A stretch of 64,000 nucleotides of DNA from Zanthoxylum bungeanum (GCA_019454045.1 SKCR01018446.1:186001-250000); one strand, 5' to 3'; counted from the first letter of the stretch, positions 1-12,699 are shown. Program-made: numbers and translations. Notes: generated by a model not told the origin, from the sequence alone.

Positions 1-2285
1 GCCGCACTCACCCCTCGCAAGGGAAGACCTCAAACCATTGGGATCGGAATGGTCCCTTACTTATGTCACTTGTGATGATATGATTTGTGCAATTAATCAA
101 CCGAGTCTACTCAATAATCATGCTCAAGGGTACTTAGATCTAACATGCTTTCATCCAAATAACTCCACGCAATATAACACAACAAGCATATTAAACCATT
201 AAACCAAAGTAAAAAAATAACTAATTAAACATAAACATAAACTAAACGAACATCATGCATAAAGAATAAAGAAACAACATGCCTAAATAACACAATCATG
301 CTTTGAAAATTAAATAACAAGACTAAATTAAATCATGCTTAAAATAATAAATAAACGGCCTAGAAACTATAACATGCTTAAATACAAATTTTGGATGAGA
401 CGAAATACGTGTCTCTTAAGTGGTACGTGGCGTTGTATCTCGAGTACAAACCGCACTACCGTCCATTCGGATTCGGCTACGGAATTTACGTCCGGGTTTC
501 CATCCGATATACCACAAAAAGGAGCACATATCCCGCTCATCCAACAATCACATCATGCCACAAACAACTCTCATACGATAATATTTCTAAGATAAATAAA
601 ATAAACGAAAGATAATAAATAAAAGGGTGCCCTCAGGTCTAACCTCTTTTGTCGTCTCACGAAAGGGCGTTACATGTCCGTTGGAAGGGTGGATGATCCG
701 CAACTTTTCTGGTTCACTAATCCAACGTTTCTCCTCGCTGTTTCGCTGTCTAGGCTGATGTTTTCACTTCGTTTCGCTGTTGTTTTTGTTGTGTTTTCTT
801 GTCACTGTTTTGGTAATTTAGGGGACTATTTTGTGGATTATTTGGACTGGTTTGGGCTGCTGTTTTATGCGGTTTTAAGGCTAAGGACTGGGCAGTTTGT
901 TGTGCAGTTTCAGGGTGTTTCCTGGACAATTTAAAGGGCTATTTGTGAGGTAATTTTCTGGCAGGGCAGTGGGCTATATCTCGGCAATTTGAGGGACTGA
1001 ACAGGGAGCAGTTTAGGCGTGATTTATTGGCAGGTTTGTGGCTGTGTTTCAGAGGGATTTGCGTGCAGGTCAGTGGCTGGTTTCAGAGGGATTTGCGTGG
1101 CTATTTGGCAGTGAAGCTGTTGATTGTTGAGGGGGTGATCAGGTCAGTGGGCGTGAGTGTAGTGTGTGTCCTTTTGTTGCATCGAAGGCTGTGTTTGAGT
1201 GAGGGTTATGGGCTGTTGGCTGGTATTCTTGTTTGTGTGTCTTTTTGGGTGGCTTTGTTGAGGCGTGAATGGAGTTTAGGCGTGAGGCGTGAAGCTGTGG
1301 AAGGGCAGGCTTGTGGGCGTTGATGTAGATTTGTGCGTAGTGTGGCTGGTTGAGTCAAGGTTATGGTGAAGACGTGAGTAGGCTGCAACGTGTAGAGTGA
1401 TGCTGGATGATAGCGTGATGAATGGCTGATGAATGGTCAATTGGGCAGTGTTTTCACGGCAATTCTGAGCAGTGGGAGGGGCTCGAACTGGCAGTGAAGG
1501 CTAGGGTGCTGGTTGTGGCTTACGTTCAAGGCAGGGCTGTGAAGGTTAGGCGCTGATGGAGAGGGGGCAATGGTGCATGGAGGCAGTACGATGGCTGATG
1601 GTGGGCTGTTTGGGTATTTTATTTTCACGTGAAAATCAGATGGAGCCGTGAAGGAGGGCTGATGAGTGAATGAGGGAGAGAGGTTGACTAGGGTTTATTA
1701 CCGTGGAGATTAGAGTGTATAGCGGAGAGACTTAGGGTTTTTTTATGTTATGTTTATATATTGAGGGAATTAGGGTTTGCATGGTTTAATTAGGAAATAA
1801 CATCAATTAATTGGGTGTATTATTTTAGGTAAGAAATATGTAATTTGGGTGGGAATTTCTTAAATTAGGGGAGTGAATTAATTAAATTGTATTTTAGATT
1901 AATTTTAATTAGCTTTAATTTAATTTAATTTCACTTTAATTTGTTTTAATTAAATTTGGTTTAATTATTAGATTTAGTTTTAATTAAATTTCAATTTAGT
2001 TATTTAATTGGTTTTGATTTAATTTAATTAGCTTTAATTTGTGAAATATATTTTAAATGTTTTAATTATTTAATTTGTGAGATATATTAATGGGTTTGGT
2101 GTGTTTTAAAATAGAGGTCCAACAAGCGAACCCGAAGCGAAACATGCGAGTTAAATCTGACAAAAATGCTAATTTCCAACTTTACCCTTCCGACGTCCGT
2201 TTCCCGCGGCTTTCACAATCAAAAAGGTAGTGTCTCCATACGAGACTCATCATCGGGACTTATATGCAAAAATGCAGTGCCTACA
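1..2285 (-). repeat. 3' LTR of T1 (partial)
   Basis: Position 1 onward aligns with 5019 onward in the 5' LTR, and the copy ends at 2285 with the complement of TGTAGGCACTGC. A TATA-like ATATATAAAC lies on the minus strand at about 1753-1762. Short open frames here recur in the other LTR at the same places with no protein family visible, so I treat the LTR as non-coding. Confidence 0.9.
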
Positions 2286-2300
2286 GTCGCCCCCACTTTG
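2286..2300 (-). other. Polypurine tract of T1
   Basis: On the minus strand the bases directly before the 3' LTR are CAAAGTGGGGGCGAC. The same GGGGGCGAC precedes the 3' LTRs of T2 and T5. In this family the tract primes plus-strand DNA synthesis. Confidence 0.85.
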
Positions 2301-2499
2301 ATGGGACTTGTGTAATGTGTAACAGTGACAATCCTATCAAAGTACGTGCAATGCGTTTTCACTTACCTGGCTCGCCAGCTGCCACCTTGTTTGCCCGCTT
2401 CTTCGAACTGATTTGCTGATGTAGTAGATATGGTGGCGAGGCGCCTCAACCTCTGGGCTTTGTTCCCGAACCACCGACTGTGAACTGTGATGATGATGC

Positions 2500-3060
2500 A
2501 GTGGGCCATCGACCCTGGGACGCATCCCGGAACTGCAACCGACAACTGGGGCACCTCGACCCTGGGCACCTCGACCCAACACCGCTGTCAATAGGGACCT
2601 CGCCCTCGAACTGATGATGTAGTGGGCACCTCGACCCTGGGCACCTCGACCCGGAACTACAATCGACAACGGGGGCACCTCGACCCTGGGCACCTCGACC
2701 CAACACCGCTGACGCCCTCGAACTGATGATGTAGTGGGCACCTCGACCCTGGGCACCTCGACCCGAAACTACAACTGACAACGGGGGCACCTCGACCCTG
2801 GGCACCTCGACCCAACACCGCTGACAATAGGGACCTCACCCTCGAACTGATGATGTAGTGGGCACCTCGACCCTGGGCACCTCGACTCGGAACTACAACC
2901 GACAACGAGGGCACCTCGACCCAATACCGCTGACAATAGGGACCTCGCCCTCAAAATGATGATGTAGTGGGCCCTCGACCCTGGTACGCATCCCGGAACT
3001 ATAACCGACAACGGGGGCACCTCGACCCAATACCGCTGACAATAGGGACCTCGCCCTCAA
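2500..3060 (-). repeat. T1 internal tandem array 1 (about 105-125 bp unit)
   Basis: Units combine GGGCACCTCGACCCTGGG, an AA(C/T)ACCGCTGACAATAGGGACC segment and CTGATGATGTAGTGGG (plus-strand text). About five units of uneven length are seen. The core reads GGGTCGAGGTGCCC on the element's sense strand and is shared with the array of T2. Overlapping minus-strand frames rich in GRGAQ and SRCPG repeats are products of the periodicity, not proteins. Confidence 0.85.
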
Positions 3061-3745
3061 ACTGATGATGGGCCTCGCCCCCAAACTGATGCTGATGTGG
3101 GCCTCAGCCCTGGGATTCATTCCAAATTCTGAAGATTTGGGCCTCGGCCCTGGGATTCATTCCCTGGATTCATTCCAAATTCTGATGACGTGGGCCTCGA
3201 CCCTGGGATTCATTCCCTGATTCATTCCAAAATTCTGACGATGTGGGCCTCGGCCCTAGGATTCATTCCTGGAGTCATTCCAAAATTCTTCTGATGTGGG
3301 CCTCAGCCCTGGGATTCATTCCCTGGATTCATTCCAAAATTCTGCTGATGTGGGCCTCAGCCCTGGGATTCATTCCCTAAAACCGATATTGATGTGGGCC
3401 TCGCCCCCAGACTGATACTAATGTAGGCCTCGGCCCTGGGACTCATCCCCAAACTGATATTAACGTAGGCCTCGGCCCTGGGTCTCATCCCCAAACTGAT
3501 ACTGATGTGGGGTCGCCCCCAACTAATACTGACATGGGCCTCGCCCCCAGATTGATATTGATATGGGCCTCGCCCCAAGACAGATATTGATATGGGCCTC
3601 GCCCCCAGACTGATATTGATATGGGCCTCGCCCCTGTGATTCATTTCTGAAACTGCTGACATGGGCCTCAATCCTGGGATTCATTCCAACACTCTGACGA
3701 TGTGGCCCTCGACCCTGGGACTCATCCCCAAAACTACTACTCATA
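3061..3745 (-). repeat. T1 internal tandem array 2 (about 30- and 60-bp units)
   Basis: One unit joins GGGCCTCGGCCCTGGGATTC to ATTCCAAATTCTGATGATGT; a shorter one joins GGGCCTCGCCCCCAGACTGA to TATTGATAT. The same two unit types occur in the same order, on the sense strand, in T2 at about 20.7-21.2 kb. Confidence 0.85.
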
Positions 3746-4889
3746 TGTTGCTGATTCTAGTTGTCTTGTCTTTTCCCTAACCCAACGGGAATCTATGATG
3801 GCTTTTAAATCACAAGGGTTAACATGATGCATGTATGCATGGGTGCATGAGATGCATGTAACATATATAACATACTAAATCAATTAAAATTTTCAAACAA
3901 ATCGGTCCATTATCATTTTAGAAGCTTTTGGGCTAACTGTCATAGGAGTGAACTCGTCCCAGTTTAAATGGCCCAACGAGTTCACATCTCATGGCAAGAA
4001 GTCCAACTAAATCCAAATGGTAATGTTCTGAACACAAGCACGAAGTGGCCCATCAACACTTAGAAGCCTTTGGCCCAATCGTCATAAAATATGTTCTTAT
4101 CCCAGTTTAAATGGCCCAACAAGCCCATATCCCATGACAAATGGTCCAAATGGATCCAAACGACGATGTTCCCAAACACAAGCATAAAAGAAAGATAATG
4201 CAAACATAAAACAAAAATTTCTACAGAATGGCCCATCAACATTTCAGAAGCTTTGGGCCCAATGGTCATAAGGTACGAACTCGCCCCAGTTTAAATGGCC
4301 CAGCAAGTACGCACTTCTGACAATGGTCCAATTACATCCAAATGAGGATGGTCCATAAGCACATACTTAAGGAAATAATTGTTACTTTAACCATACAACC
4401 CCGGTCTATGGGTGGGTTCACAGGAGTGTAGACAAAGGCTCTCATCGGCGAAGGATGGCCCACAACTAGGTCTCCCCAATCAAGGGTTCGAGCAACCAAG
4501 TGAGCACACCCTTTTTTATACACTAAGGTACGTGCCAATGAGCTATGGTGTGTGACGGACTGTCAAATGGATTTCCCGTTGTAGATTCCCCAGAGGGAAG
4601 GTGGAGCGGGGCTCACTTAAATACCCAAGCCTCTTAGGCTCTTATCGCTTGGTGTCAGGAATAAACAACGAGTCCTCCAAATTAGTCCATCACAATAGGC
4701 TACGAGTAGATGGCTATCTAGGTGCCTTCACATCTTTTCCTTCTAGAAAGGTAGTGAATGAAGGAAGACACCAAACCATTACCTAGCCTCAAAATGCCTT
4801 TGATTAAACCCTCATTTTATCCACTATAGACACGGTCAATTAAAATATAAATCCAAACATTACAAGACAATATTCGGGGCCGATTCTCT
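3746..4889 (-). other. T1 5' leader, non-coding, with three hairpins
   Basis: This is the sequence between primer site and arrays, read on the minus strand. It has three copies of a hairpin with loop CCCAGTTTAAATGGCCCA (plus-strand text): arms 3938-3957/3976-3995, 4081-4100/4119-4138 and 4265-4284/4303-4322. Near 3770-3800 it keeps the conserved stretch that stands just before the gag ATG in T3, T4 and T5, but the gag itself is gone and the tandem arrays follow directly. Confidence 0.8.
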
Positions 4890-4909
4890 ATCCCCAGTGG
4901 AGTCGCCAG
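4890..4909 (-). other. Primer-binding site of T1 (tRNA-Arg)
   Basis: The minus strand reads TGGCGACTCCACTGGGGAT, two bases from the LTR. Plant tRNA-Arg genes end in a sequence of the form ...CCCCAG..GAGTCG plus CCA, which is complementary. An Arg primer is typical of Ogre/Tat elements. Confidence 0.85.
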
Positions 4910-4911
4910 AC

Positions 4912-7297
4912 TGTGGTCAACAGAACCTGGGCGACGCTGTTCTAGGCTCGCGGCCTTGTTGGGAAGTACAAAATAACATGGAGTCGCCACCCGGTGTGAA
5001 CCGGGACAAAGATTTAAGGCCGCACTCATCCCTCGCAAGGGAAGACCTCAAACCGTTGGGTTCGGAATGGTCCCTTACTTATGTCACTTGTGATGATATG
5101 ATTTGTGCAATTAATCAACCGAGTCTACTCAATAATCATGCTCAATGGTACTTAGATCTAACATGCTTTCATCCAAATAACTCCACGCAATATAACACAA
5201 CAAGCATATTGAACCATTAAACCAAAGTAAACAAATAACTAATTAAACATAAACATAAACTAAACAAAACATCATGCATAAAGAATGAAGAAACAACATG
5301 CCTAAATAACACAATCATGCTTTGAAAATTAAATAACAAGACTAAATTAAATCATGCTTAAAATAATAAATAAACGGCCTAGAAACTATAACATGCTTAA
5401 ATACAAATTTTGGATGAGACGAAATACGTGTCTCTTAAGTGGTACGTGGCGTTGTATCCCGAGTACAAACCGCACTACCGTCCATTCGGATTCGGCTACA
5501 GAATTTACGTCCGGGTTTCCATCCGATATACCACAAAAGGGAGCACATATCCCGCTCATCCAACAATCACATCATGCCACAAACGACTCTCATACGATAA
5601 TATTTCTAAGATAAATAAAATAAACGAAAGATAATAAATAAAAGGGTGCCCTCAGGTCTAACCTCTTTTGTCGTCTAACGAAAGGGCGTTACATGTCCGT
5701 TGGAAGGGTGGATGATCCGCAACTTTTCTGGTTCACTAATCCAACGTTTCTCCTCGCTGTTTCGCTGTCTGGGCTGCTGTTTTCACTCCGTTTTGCTGCT
5801 GTTTTTGTTGTGTTTTCTTGTCACTGTTTTGGTAATTTAGGGGACTATTTTGTGGATTATTTGGACTGGTTTGGGCTGCTGTTTTATGCGGTTTTAAGGC
5901 TAAGGACTGGGCAGTTTGTTGTGCAGTTTCAGGGTGTTTCCTGGACAGTTTAAAGGGCTATTTTTGCGGTAATTTTCTGGCAGGGTAGTGGGCTATGTCT
6001 CGGCAATTTGAGGGACTGAACAGGAAGCAGTTTAGGCGTGATTTATTAGCAGGTTTGTGGCTGTGTTTCAGAGGGATTTGCGTGCAGGTCAGTGGCTGGT
6101 TTCAGAGGGATTTGCTTGGCTATTTGGCAGTGAAGCTGTTGATTGTTGAGGGGGCGATCAGGTCAGTGGGCGTGAGTGTAGTGTGTGTCCTTTGTTGCAT
6201 CGAAGGCTGTGTTTAAGTGAGGGTTATGGGCTGTTGGCTGGTATTCTTGTTTGTGTGTCTTTTTGGGTGGCTTTGTTGAGGCGTGAATGGAGTTTAGGCG
6301 TGAGGCGTGAAGCTGTGGAAAGGCAGGCTTGTGGGCGTTGATGCAGATTTGTGCGTAGTGTGGCTGGTTGAGTCAAGGTTATGGTGAAGACGTGAGTAGG
6401 CTGCAACGTGTAGAGTGATGCTGGATGATAGCGTGATGAATGGCTGATGAATGGTCAATTGGGCAGTGTTTTCACGGCAATTCTGAGCAGTGGGAGGGGC
6501 TCGAACTGGCAGTGAAGGCTAGGGTGCTGGTTGTGGCTTACGTTCAAGGCAGGGCTGTGAAGGTTAGGCGCTGATGGAGAGGGGGCAATGGTGCATGGAG
6601 GCAGTACGATGGCTGATGGTGGGCTGTTTGGGTATTTTATTTTCACGTGAAAATCAGATGGAGCCGTGAAGGAGGGCTGATGAGTGAATGAGGGAGAGAG
6701 GTTGACTAGGGTTTATTGCCGTGGAGATTAGAGTGTATAGAGGAGAGACTTAGGGTTTTTTTATGTTATGTTTATATATTGAGGGAATTAGGGTTTTCAT
6801 GGTTAATTAGGAAATAATATCAATTAATTGGGTGTATTATTTTAGGTAAGAAATATGTAATTTGGGTGGGAATTTCTTAAATTAGGGGAGTGATTTAATT
6901 AAATTGTATTTTAGATTAATTTTAATTAGCTTTAATTTAATTTCACTTTAATTTGTTTTAATTAAATTTGGTTTAATTATTAGATTTAGTTTTAATTAAA
7001 TTTCAATTTAGTTATTTAATTGGTTTTGATTTAATTTAATTAGCTTTAATTTGTGACATATATTTTAAATGTTTTAATTATTTAATTTGTGAGATATATT
7101 AATGGGTTTGGTGTGTTTTAAAATAGAGGTCCAACAAGCGAACCCGAAGCGAAACAAGCGAGTTAAATCTGACAAAAATGCTAATTTCCAACTTTACCCT
7201 TCCGACGTCCGTTTCCCGCGGCTTTCACAATCAAAGAGGTAGTGTCTCCATACGAGACTCATCATCGGGACTTATATGCAAAAATGCAGTGCCTACA
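4912..7297 (-). repeat. 5' LTR of T1
   Basis: A 2386-bp LTR whose sense-strand start TGTAGGCACTGC is at 7297 and whose end is at 4912. Apart from small indels and scattered substitutions it matches 1-2285. An AT-rich U3 (about 6750-7090) precedes the promoter; R and U5 together are long (about 1.8 kb). U5 holds an extra 11-nt primer-site-like word at about 4979-4989. Confidence 0.9.
6771..6780 (-). promoter_or_regulatory. Putative TATA box of the T1 5' LTR
   Basis: The minus strand reads AATATATAAA about 520 bp into the LTR, downstream of an AT-rich U3. T2 and T5 have TATAAAAA at the corresponding place. Transcription would run leftward; the start site is not determined. Confidence 0.5.
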
Positions 7298-7439
7298 GTT
7301 GGATATTTAAAATATAATCTGGGATTAAAATATTTTAAATAATTTAATTTTCAAATTGGGAATAAATAATAGGTTACTTTATTTGATAAAATAACTTATT
7401 ATACCTTAAGCCCAAAATTAAGCAAAATAAGTAGAGCAT

Positions 7440-10400
7440 AAATCTTGGAAGATTTATGTGATGATGACTTTAGTGCTTAATTTAATATACTTGTCATAAA
7501 TCTAATTTTAGATTTAAGAAGTATTAAAATTGCAATTTATAATTCTTGGAGAATTAATTGACTATTCTAGAGGAGATAAAGTCAAAGTTTGCAATTGGGC
7601 ATGTAGCACGAGATGCACATCGTTTCGATATTCTAAAAACCCAAGGCTTGGCCTAAGGTTTCTGAAATATTGAAAAGGATAATTGACATATCCCAAAGTG
7701 ACTACCATTTGGATATGACAGACACGAAGGAATTAAAGAAAGGGCAAGGCTCTTACTTTGAAAATGTTTGTCTTAGTTATGTTCACAACTAGTATTGAAA
7801 TTAGATTTTAAATACTTAGTGTGGTACATAAAATATATGTATTGATGTTCAGAATCTGCTCTGAGCAGGATACTGACTTCAAGCTGAGATTGCTCTGCGA
7901 ATCGGAAACGGGACGAAAGTCGTTGTTTCGACCGTAGATACCTAAGTTTAGGAAATACCCTTCGGGTGTGTACTTAAATTAGGAACTGTTATAATGTAAC
8001 TAGTTTGACTAGAGACATTATCTCTATATCAGTGCTTAATCCATTGTGGATAAACCTTTATATTCTAGAACACTAAGTGTTTCATTATATAAAGATGATA
8101 ATGAGATAAACACATTAGGTGTGAATAACAGAATTTATATTTTGAATATAATTAAAATCTCAAACATATAAAATGACAAATAAATAGCTCAAATTGATTT
8201 GATCAATAGAGACTTATTTGTGGCATTGTTGTCTGGGACACAATTATACAAGACTCGTATATCCACACTTTTGAAGAGTGGGTACTAGGACTGATTTGAC
8301 TATTCAAATAAAGTCTACGAATTTAGTTTGTTAGGTAAAGTACCTAAAACACTGTTTACTTGGTAATAGTGTAAGTGCCACCGATCTGTTAGCCCTATTC
8401 ATGGTGAAGTTAGTGGGTCCATATCTAGCTAGGCTAGATGTGAACATGAATATTTCGTGACCTTAACGGATGTGGCATCACGTTATGGTTATGTGTTTCT
8501 TTTGAAGAACATAGATCGGAAACTATTAGAGTTTCGACACGAAGTAGATAAACAGATCGACTATAGTATTATACAGTCACGGTAAGACCGTAATGAAAAT
8601 ACTTAAGCAGTAAGTTTCAAACATACATGAAAGAGTATGGTATTCTTTCAGATGAGGACTCCTCCAGAGACATGTCAGTTTGACGATGTGTCCGAACTAA
8701 AAACCGAATTTTGTTGGACATGATAAGGTTTATCACGAGTCGCTCTGAGCTATCATTTCCTTCAACAGGATATGTATTTACAGTACAAAACTTATTTAGA
8801 ATAAGGTTCCATATAAAACTGTTTGATAGATATCATATAGGATATGAACAGGAAAGAAACAGGGTTTCTCATTCCTAATAATTTGGGTATGCCGGGCATA
8901 ACGTTTGGATGATACCAAACTAAGGACCCAAATTGGATAAGTGCCATATATAGGTTATCCTAAGGGAAACCATAAGTATAGTACTTATAAATCTCACATG
9001 AGAACAATATGATTGTTGCTCACCATGCGGTTTTTCCTGAGAGGAATACCGATATGCAGTGGTAAGTAGGAGGACAGTAAAACTCGATGAAAATCGGGGT
9101 AATACTGTTCAAGGCACGAAGTCCATAATGGAACATAAATAGTTCATCAAGGATGAAACTAAACCATTAATCTTCAAATACACAAGAACCACGTAGATCG
9201 GAGAGAGTCAGAAAACAACCTAGGGTATGGGTTTCTGATGTAACCCCTTAAAGATGTAAATCTTATTGAGGAATACCAACCGACTACATACGAGGAAATG
9301 ATACAAGGTATCAACTCCCTTTTATGGCAAAGTGCCATGAGTCCGAAATGGATTCCATGTATAACAACTTTATTTGGATACTAGTTGTTGTACCACAAGG
9401 CATTGTGCCTATTGGTACCATAAACGTCTTCAAGGAAGACATATATGGATGGCAACATACCAACGTACAAAGCTAGGCTTGTGACTGAAAGGTATCGTTA
9501 TCAACATTGTGTTAATAATGGTTCAACATTTTACCTGTTGCCATGCAAATCCATTTTGAAGATGCTTGTTGATAACTGCATATTTCATTTATGAAATGTG
9601 TCAGTTGTAGATCAAAATCGCTTTCCTGAAAAGGAAACCTCTTGGAGGATTCTTACAACATCCTGACGATTTTGTATAACCGACAAACAAGGTTTGCGGG
9701 TTATTCAATCCATGTTTGAATTGAAGCAAGCATAAGGTTCTTGGAACTGACGTTTTGATGTAATCATAATGGTTTATGATTTAATTCAAAACGAAATGAT
9801 TCTTTTGTATATAAGGAGGTTAGTGGGAGCGCACTGACAGTGAAATTCCCAATAAAGCAATTGGTGAAAGCTTGGCTTTCATAGATATTCTTTCATAGAA
9901 ATTCTCCGTAGAATTCTTGGGAGTAACAACCTTTATTCAAGGAATAAAGATCTACTGGGATAGATTTGGAGTTGTTAACACTCTCTGGGAAATTGTACAT
10001 TTAAAATGTACTTGATATGGTGTCTCATACGCTTTGAGCATATGAAGTCACAATCAGGACAATCCAAGTGATAGTCACTGGATTGAAGTTAAGGACATCT
10101 ATTAGTATCTTAGAGAACTAAAGATGCTGTCTAAAACTATGGAGAAGGAGAACTTGAAGTGACTGGGATCACTGCCGCAAGTTTCCAAACAGTTGAATAC
10201 TGCGGTACTATAAAGTTTGAATAACGGGACAGTGAGCTGGAAATCTTCCGAGCAAGATACTGTTGCCGAATAAACAACAAATGCGGATTATTGCTGCAGT
10301 TGAGGCAGCAATAGAAGCCATTTGGATCGATAATAAATCTAATTAGATTAGATATAGTTCTGTTAGCAGCTGAGCTAGGCGTCAGCACAGGCTAAAGAAT

Positions 10401-10560
10401 TAATGGTCTCATCGACGATCCAGATATATACTTCGATATTCATCTGATTTGTTCGGATCATACATCATGGCGATGTGATGATCGTGTAAATCGCGTCAGA
10501 CGATAATCATGCAAATCCACTGACTAAAATCTTTTCTCAGCAATTTGAGCGAACCGTACA
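7440..10560 (+). pseudogene. Decayed copia gag-pol polyprotein of C2
   Basis: No frame is open for long, but domain traces follow in copia order. A gag-like trace is at 7440-7780 and a protease-region trace at about 7800-8010. The pre-integrase segment at 8218-8250 reads as a W-H-C-x-L-G-H motif, followed by integrase core traces to about 8760. RT traces include MDGN and YKARLV near 9450-9480. An RNase H end reads NNGTVSWKSSEQDTVAE near 10215-10270. The parallel regions in C3 and C4 support each assignment. In an intact element this polyprotein would form the particle and copy and insert the element; here it cannot be made. Confidence 0.8.
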
Positions 10561-10600
10561 TAGTTCGGGTGTTAGACACTCGAGTGACTGGCCATGTGCC

Positions 10601-10611
10601 AAGTGGGAGAT
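10601..10611 (+). other. Polypurine tract of C2
   Basis: AAGTGGGAGAT lies directly before the LTR start TGTTGG. The same tract occurs in C3 (59822-59832) and on the minus strand in C4 (48782-48792). Confidence 0.85.
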
Positions 10612-11659
10612 TGTTGGATAATATGACCCATAGCGTCACTATTTGTACATATCATGGTGTTGTTGTACAAATTAACTATGTGACAAGGAAATTGCACTCT
10701 CATCGTTTGTGATTAGATCACCATAGATATATAAATGAAGAGAGGTCCATATGATTAGTTCCTGGATTGAGAGTGATATGAGACAGTATCAGTCCACGAA
10801 GGAGTAATCATTAAATATCCCTAGCCGGAGTATTATCGAGACAGGACATCGATAATGCGGAATAGGCTAGTATTGCACTTGTGCGCGTTGTGAGGGCACA
10901 ACGGCATAGTTCTCATATATTTAAGTATTGGATACTTATGCAAGTTCGATAGGAGGTTGTGTTTCACCGATGGTACGGGAAAAAGCTTCGCTCTGGATAG
11001 ACCCCTCGGAATCCCATTGGTATTATGACTATGTGTCTATGGGAGTCCGACATCAGGGTAGGTGTATTTGGTCTTAACCTGAGACTTGCACCGCTAATAC
11101 TTACGACAATCAATATACTTTAGTTGAGGTCGTCTAGGACTCTAACCGGTTCTGTGAACGCCGACTGCTGGGTATATTGAGAATCATAGAGTATTGGGTG
11201 TGATGTCAAGACGGAAGTATCACTCCAGTCATAGTGGAGATGATGTCACACAGGATACGGTATTAGTGCTCTTAAGTGTTGCGCAACCATCGGGATATTA
11301 TGAGTAGGTCATGCATATCCGATTATAGAGACTAGTTACCAGACATCCGACATGTGCTTCGGACGGGGAAGACACTTATCCAGCCCCAGCCCTAGCACGT
11401 GACTATCCGATACTGGGCCGAAATACACAATACTACGGTATACTACGCCTGATACAGATCCTTTATTCCTGTAAGGATTTTTCCGGAGAATTGGATAGGC
11501 ATGGCGCTTTGCTAGAGGCCAACCTTGTCTTGTAAATTGGTAAAAACGTAGTACGAGGTACTTACGTGTTCGGATAGTTCGACGACCAATTTGACTGCCA
11601 ACATATCCGGGGATCTCATGGGTCGCTTCCCAAAGATTCACCGATGACGTATGACTCGC

Positions 11660-11985
11660 ACTTATATTAATTTGGGATTAATAAGATGAGAGAGAAAATT
11701 AATCTGGGATTAATTACGGAGATATTTTGTCTGGGATAAAATACTATAAAAGAGAGATAACGATTAATTTAGAATTAATCGGTAAATTAATATATTTGAT
11801 ATATTAAATGAAATTGGATTTCGACGCGGAATTAAAATTAGATTTTAATTCGGGCGAGCGAATTAATTTTGAATTAATTCGTTAACGACGTGAATAGTGA
11901 TTTCGCTAGGCGTAATCATTTAATTACGACGCAACGGAAAATTCGTTAATTTAGAATTAGCGAATCCGAGCCCGAGATTATTTGC
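11660..11985 (+). repeat. Palindrome block in C2 LTR
   Basis: A run of short interrupted palindromes with 3-nt spacers, for example arms CGATTAATT/AATTAATCG around TAG, TTAATATAT/ATATATTAA around TTG, GAATTAAAAT/ATTTTAATTC around TAG, and CGAATTAATT/AATTAATTCG around TTG. It corresponds to the blocks in C1, C3 and C4. Confidence 0.85.
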
Positions 11986-12250
11986 GAACGCATTCGCATT
12001 TCGAATTCGAGTGCGGCACGTAAGTGAAATCAAGCGTCAAATCGCTAGTCGCATCTAGCGTCACATCAAGCGTCAAATCATGTCACTTTGAGTGATGTGA
12101 CAATTGATTAGATTGATTGATTGAAAAGACTTGATGTGAGTGGTTGGAAATCAACTTTTTGAAAGTTGAAAGACATATATTGTTTTTTATATCTTCCTTT
12201 GACTTTTTGAAAGAAAAGGGAAGTGTATTTGCTTTTATTATTTGTAGAAA

Positions 12251-12258
12251 ATATATAA
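12251..12258 (+). promoter_or_regulatory. Putative TATA box of C2 LTR
   Basis: ATATATAAGC stands about 1.64 kb into the LTR, before a CT-rich stretch (12290-12330) usual near plant start sites. C1 has the same box on the minus strand. I do not see it in C3 or C4. Confidence 0.45.
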
Positions 12259-12699
12259 GCAAATTAAAAACCAATTTTCCAACACACTTTCACTTCTCTC
12301 TCTCACCATTTCTCCTTCCTCTCTCACGCATTTCTTCTTGTTCTTGAGGCAGTGAACTGCCGATGGAAGCAAAGGAAAAATGGAGGGAAGCAAGTGTGTT
12401 TTGTGGCAAAACAAGAGTGCTAGCACACTCCGAGATCAATGCGAAGGTGATAGGGAAGTCCACCCATGAGCCGGGAACCAAAATGATGAAGCTTGGAGCT
12501 TCAAATCTTGAAGATAAGGGGCGCAGATCACTGTTCACAGCAGCCCACTGCAGTGCAGTCCACCAGTGAGCAGATTTCATTTTTTGTTGCCCAAATTGTC
12601 ACTCAACCGCTCGATGTAAGTATTCCGCGACTTTCTCGATTTGTATTCACACATATTTCATGGCTTGTATTCGATTCTATGGACCTAGAAACTCCAACA

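Larger units (their letters stand above)
1..7297 (-). mobile_element. T1: non-autonomous Tat/Ogre-like LTR retrotransposon, left end outside window
   Basis: Read on the minus strand: 5' LTR (4912-7297), tRNA-Arg primer site (4890-4909), leader with hairpins, tandem arrays, polypurine tract (2286-2300) and 3' LTR (1-2285, cut by the window edge). The internal region is only about 2.6 kb and no gag, protease, RT or integrase can be read, so the element cannot move by itself. The two LTRs differ by roughly 2% by eye, which suggests a fairly recent insertion. The right flank starts GTTGG (7298-7302), the predicted target duplication; its partner lies outside the window. T1 sits inside copia C2, in a stretch that matches the C3 internal sequence near 44.6 kb. 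Confidence 0.9.
7298..12699 (+). mobile_element. C2: Ty1/copia element, 5' part displaced by T1
   Basis: The plus-strand order is decayed gag, protease, integrase, RT, RNase H, polypurine tract and 3' LTR, which is the Ty1/copia order with integrase before RT. The 5' LTR and leader should lie left of T1, outside the window. The 3' LTR ends at 12699 inside the gag of T4; the right duplication would be CTGAT (12700-12704), its partner outside. Stops and frameshifts throughout show a dead copy. Confidence 0.85.
10612..12699 (+). repeat. 3' LTR of C2
   Basis: A 2088-bp LTR beginning TGTTGGATAATATGACCC and ending CTCCAACA. It is most like solo LTR C1. The palindrome block is at 11660-11985 and a TATA-like box at 12251. 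The open frames in it (11336-11641 minus, 12290-12580 minus, 12493-12870 plus) match no family and are not shared by all LTR copies. Confidence 0.9.

Noticed and set aside
335..934. Frames of 74-98 codons repeated at 5354-5953
   Set aside because: The same LTR seen twice; conservation between copies is due to recent duplication, and related LTRs in T2 and T5 do not keep the frames.
2337..3744. Set of minus-strand frames rich in GRGAQ, SRCPG and ARPISIS repeats
   Set aside because: Translations of T1 tandem arrays; the frames shift between units and match no protein family.
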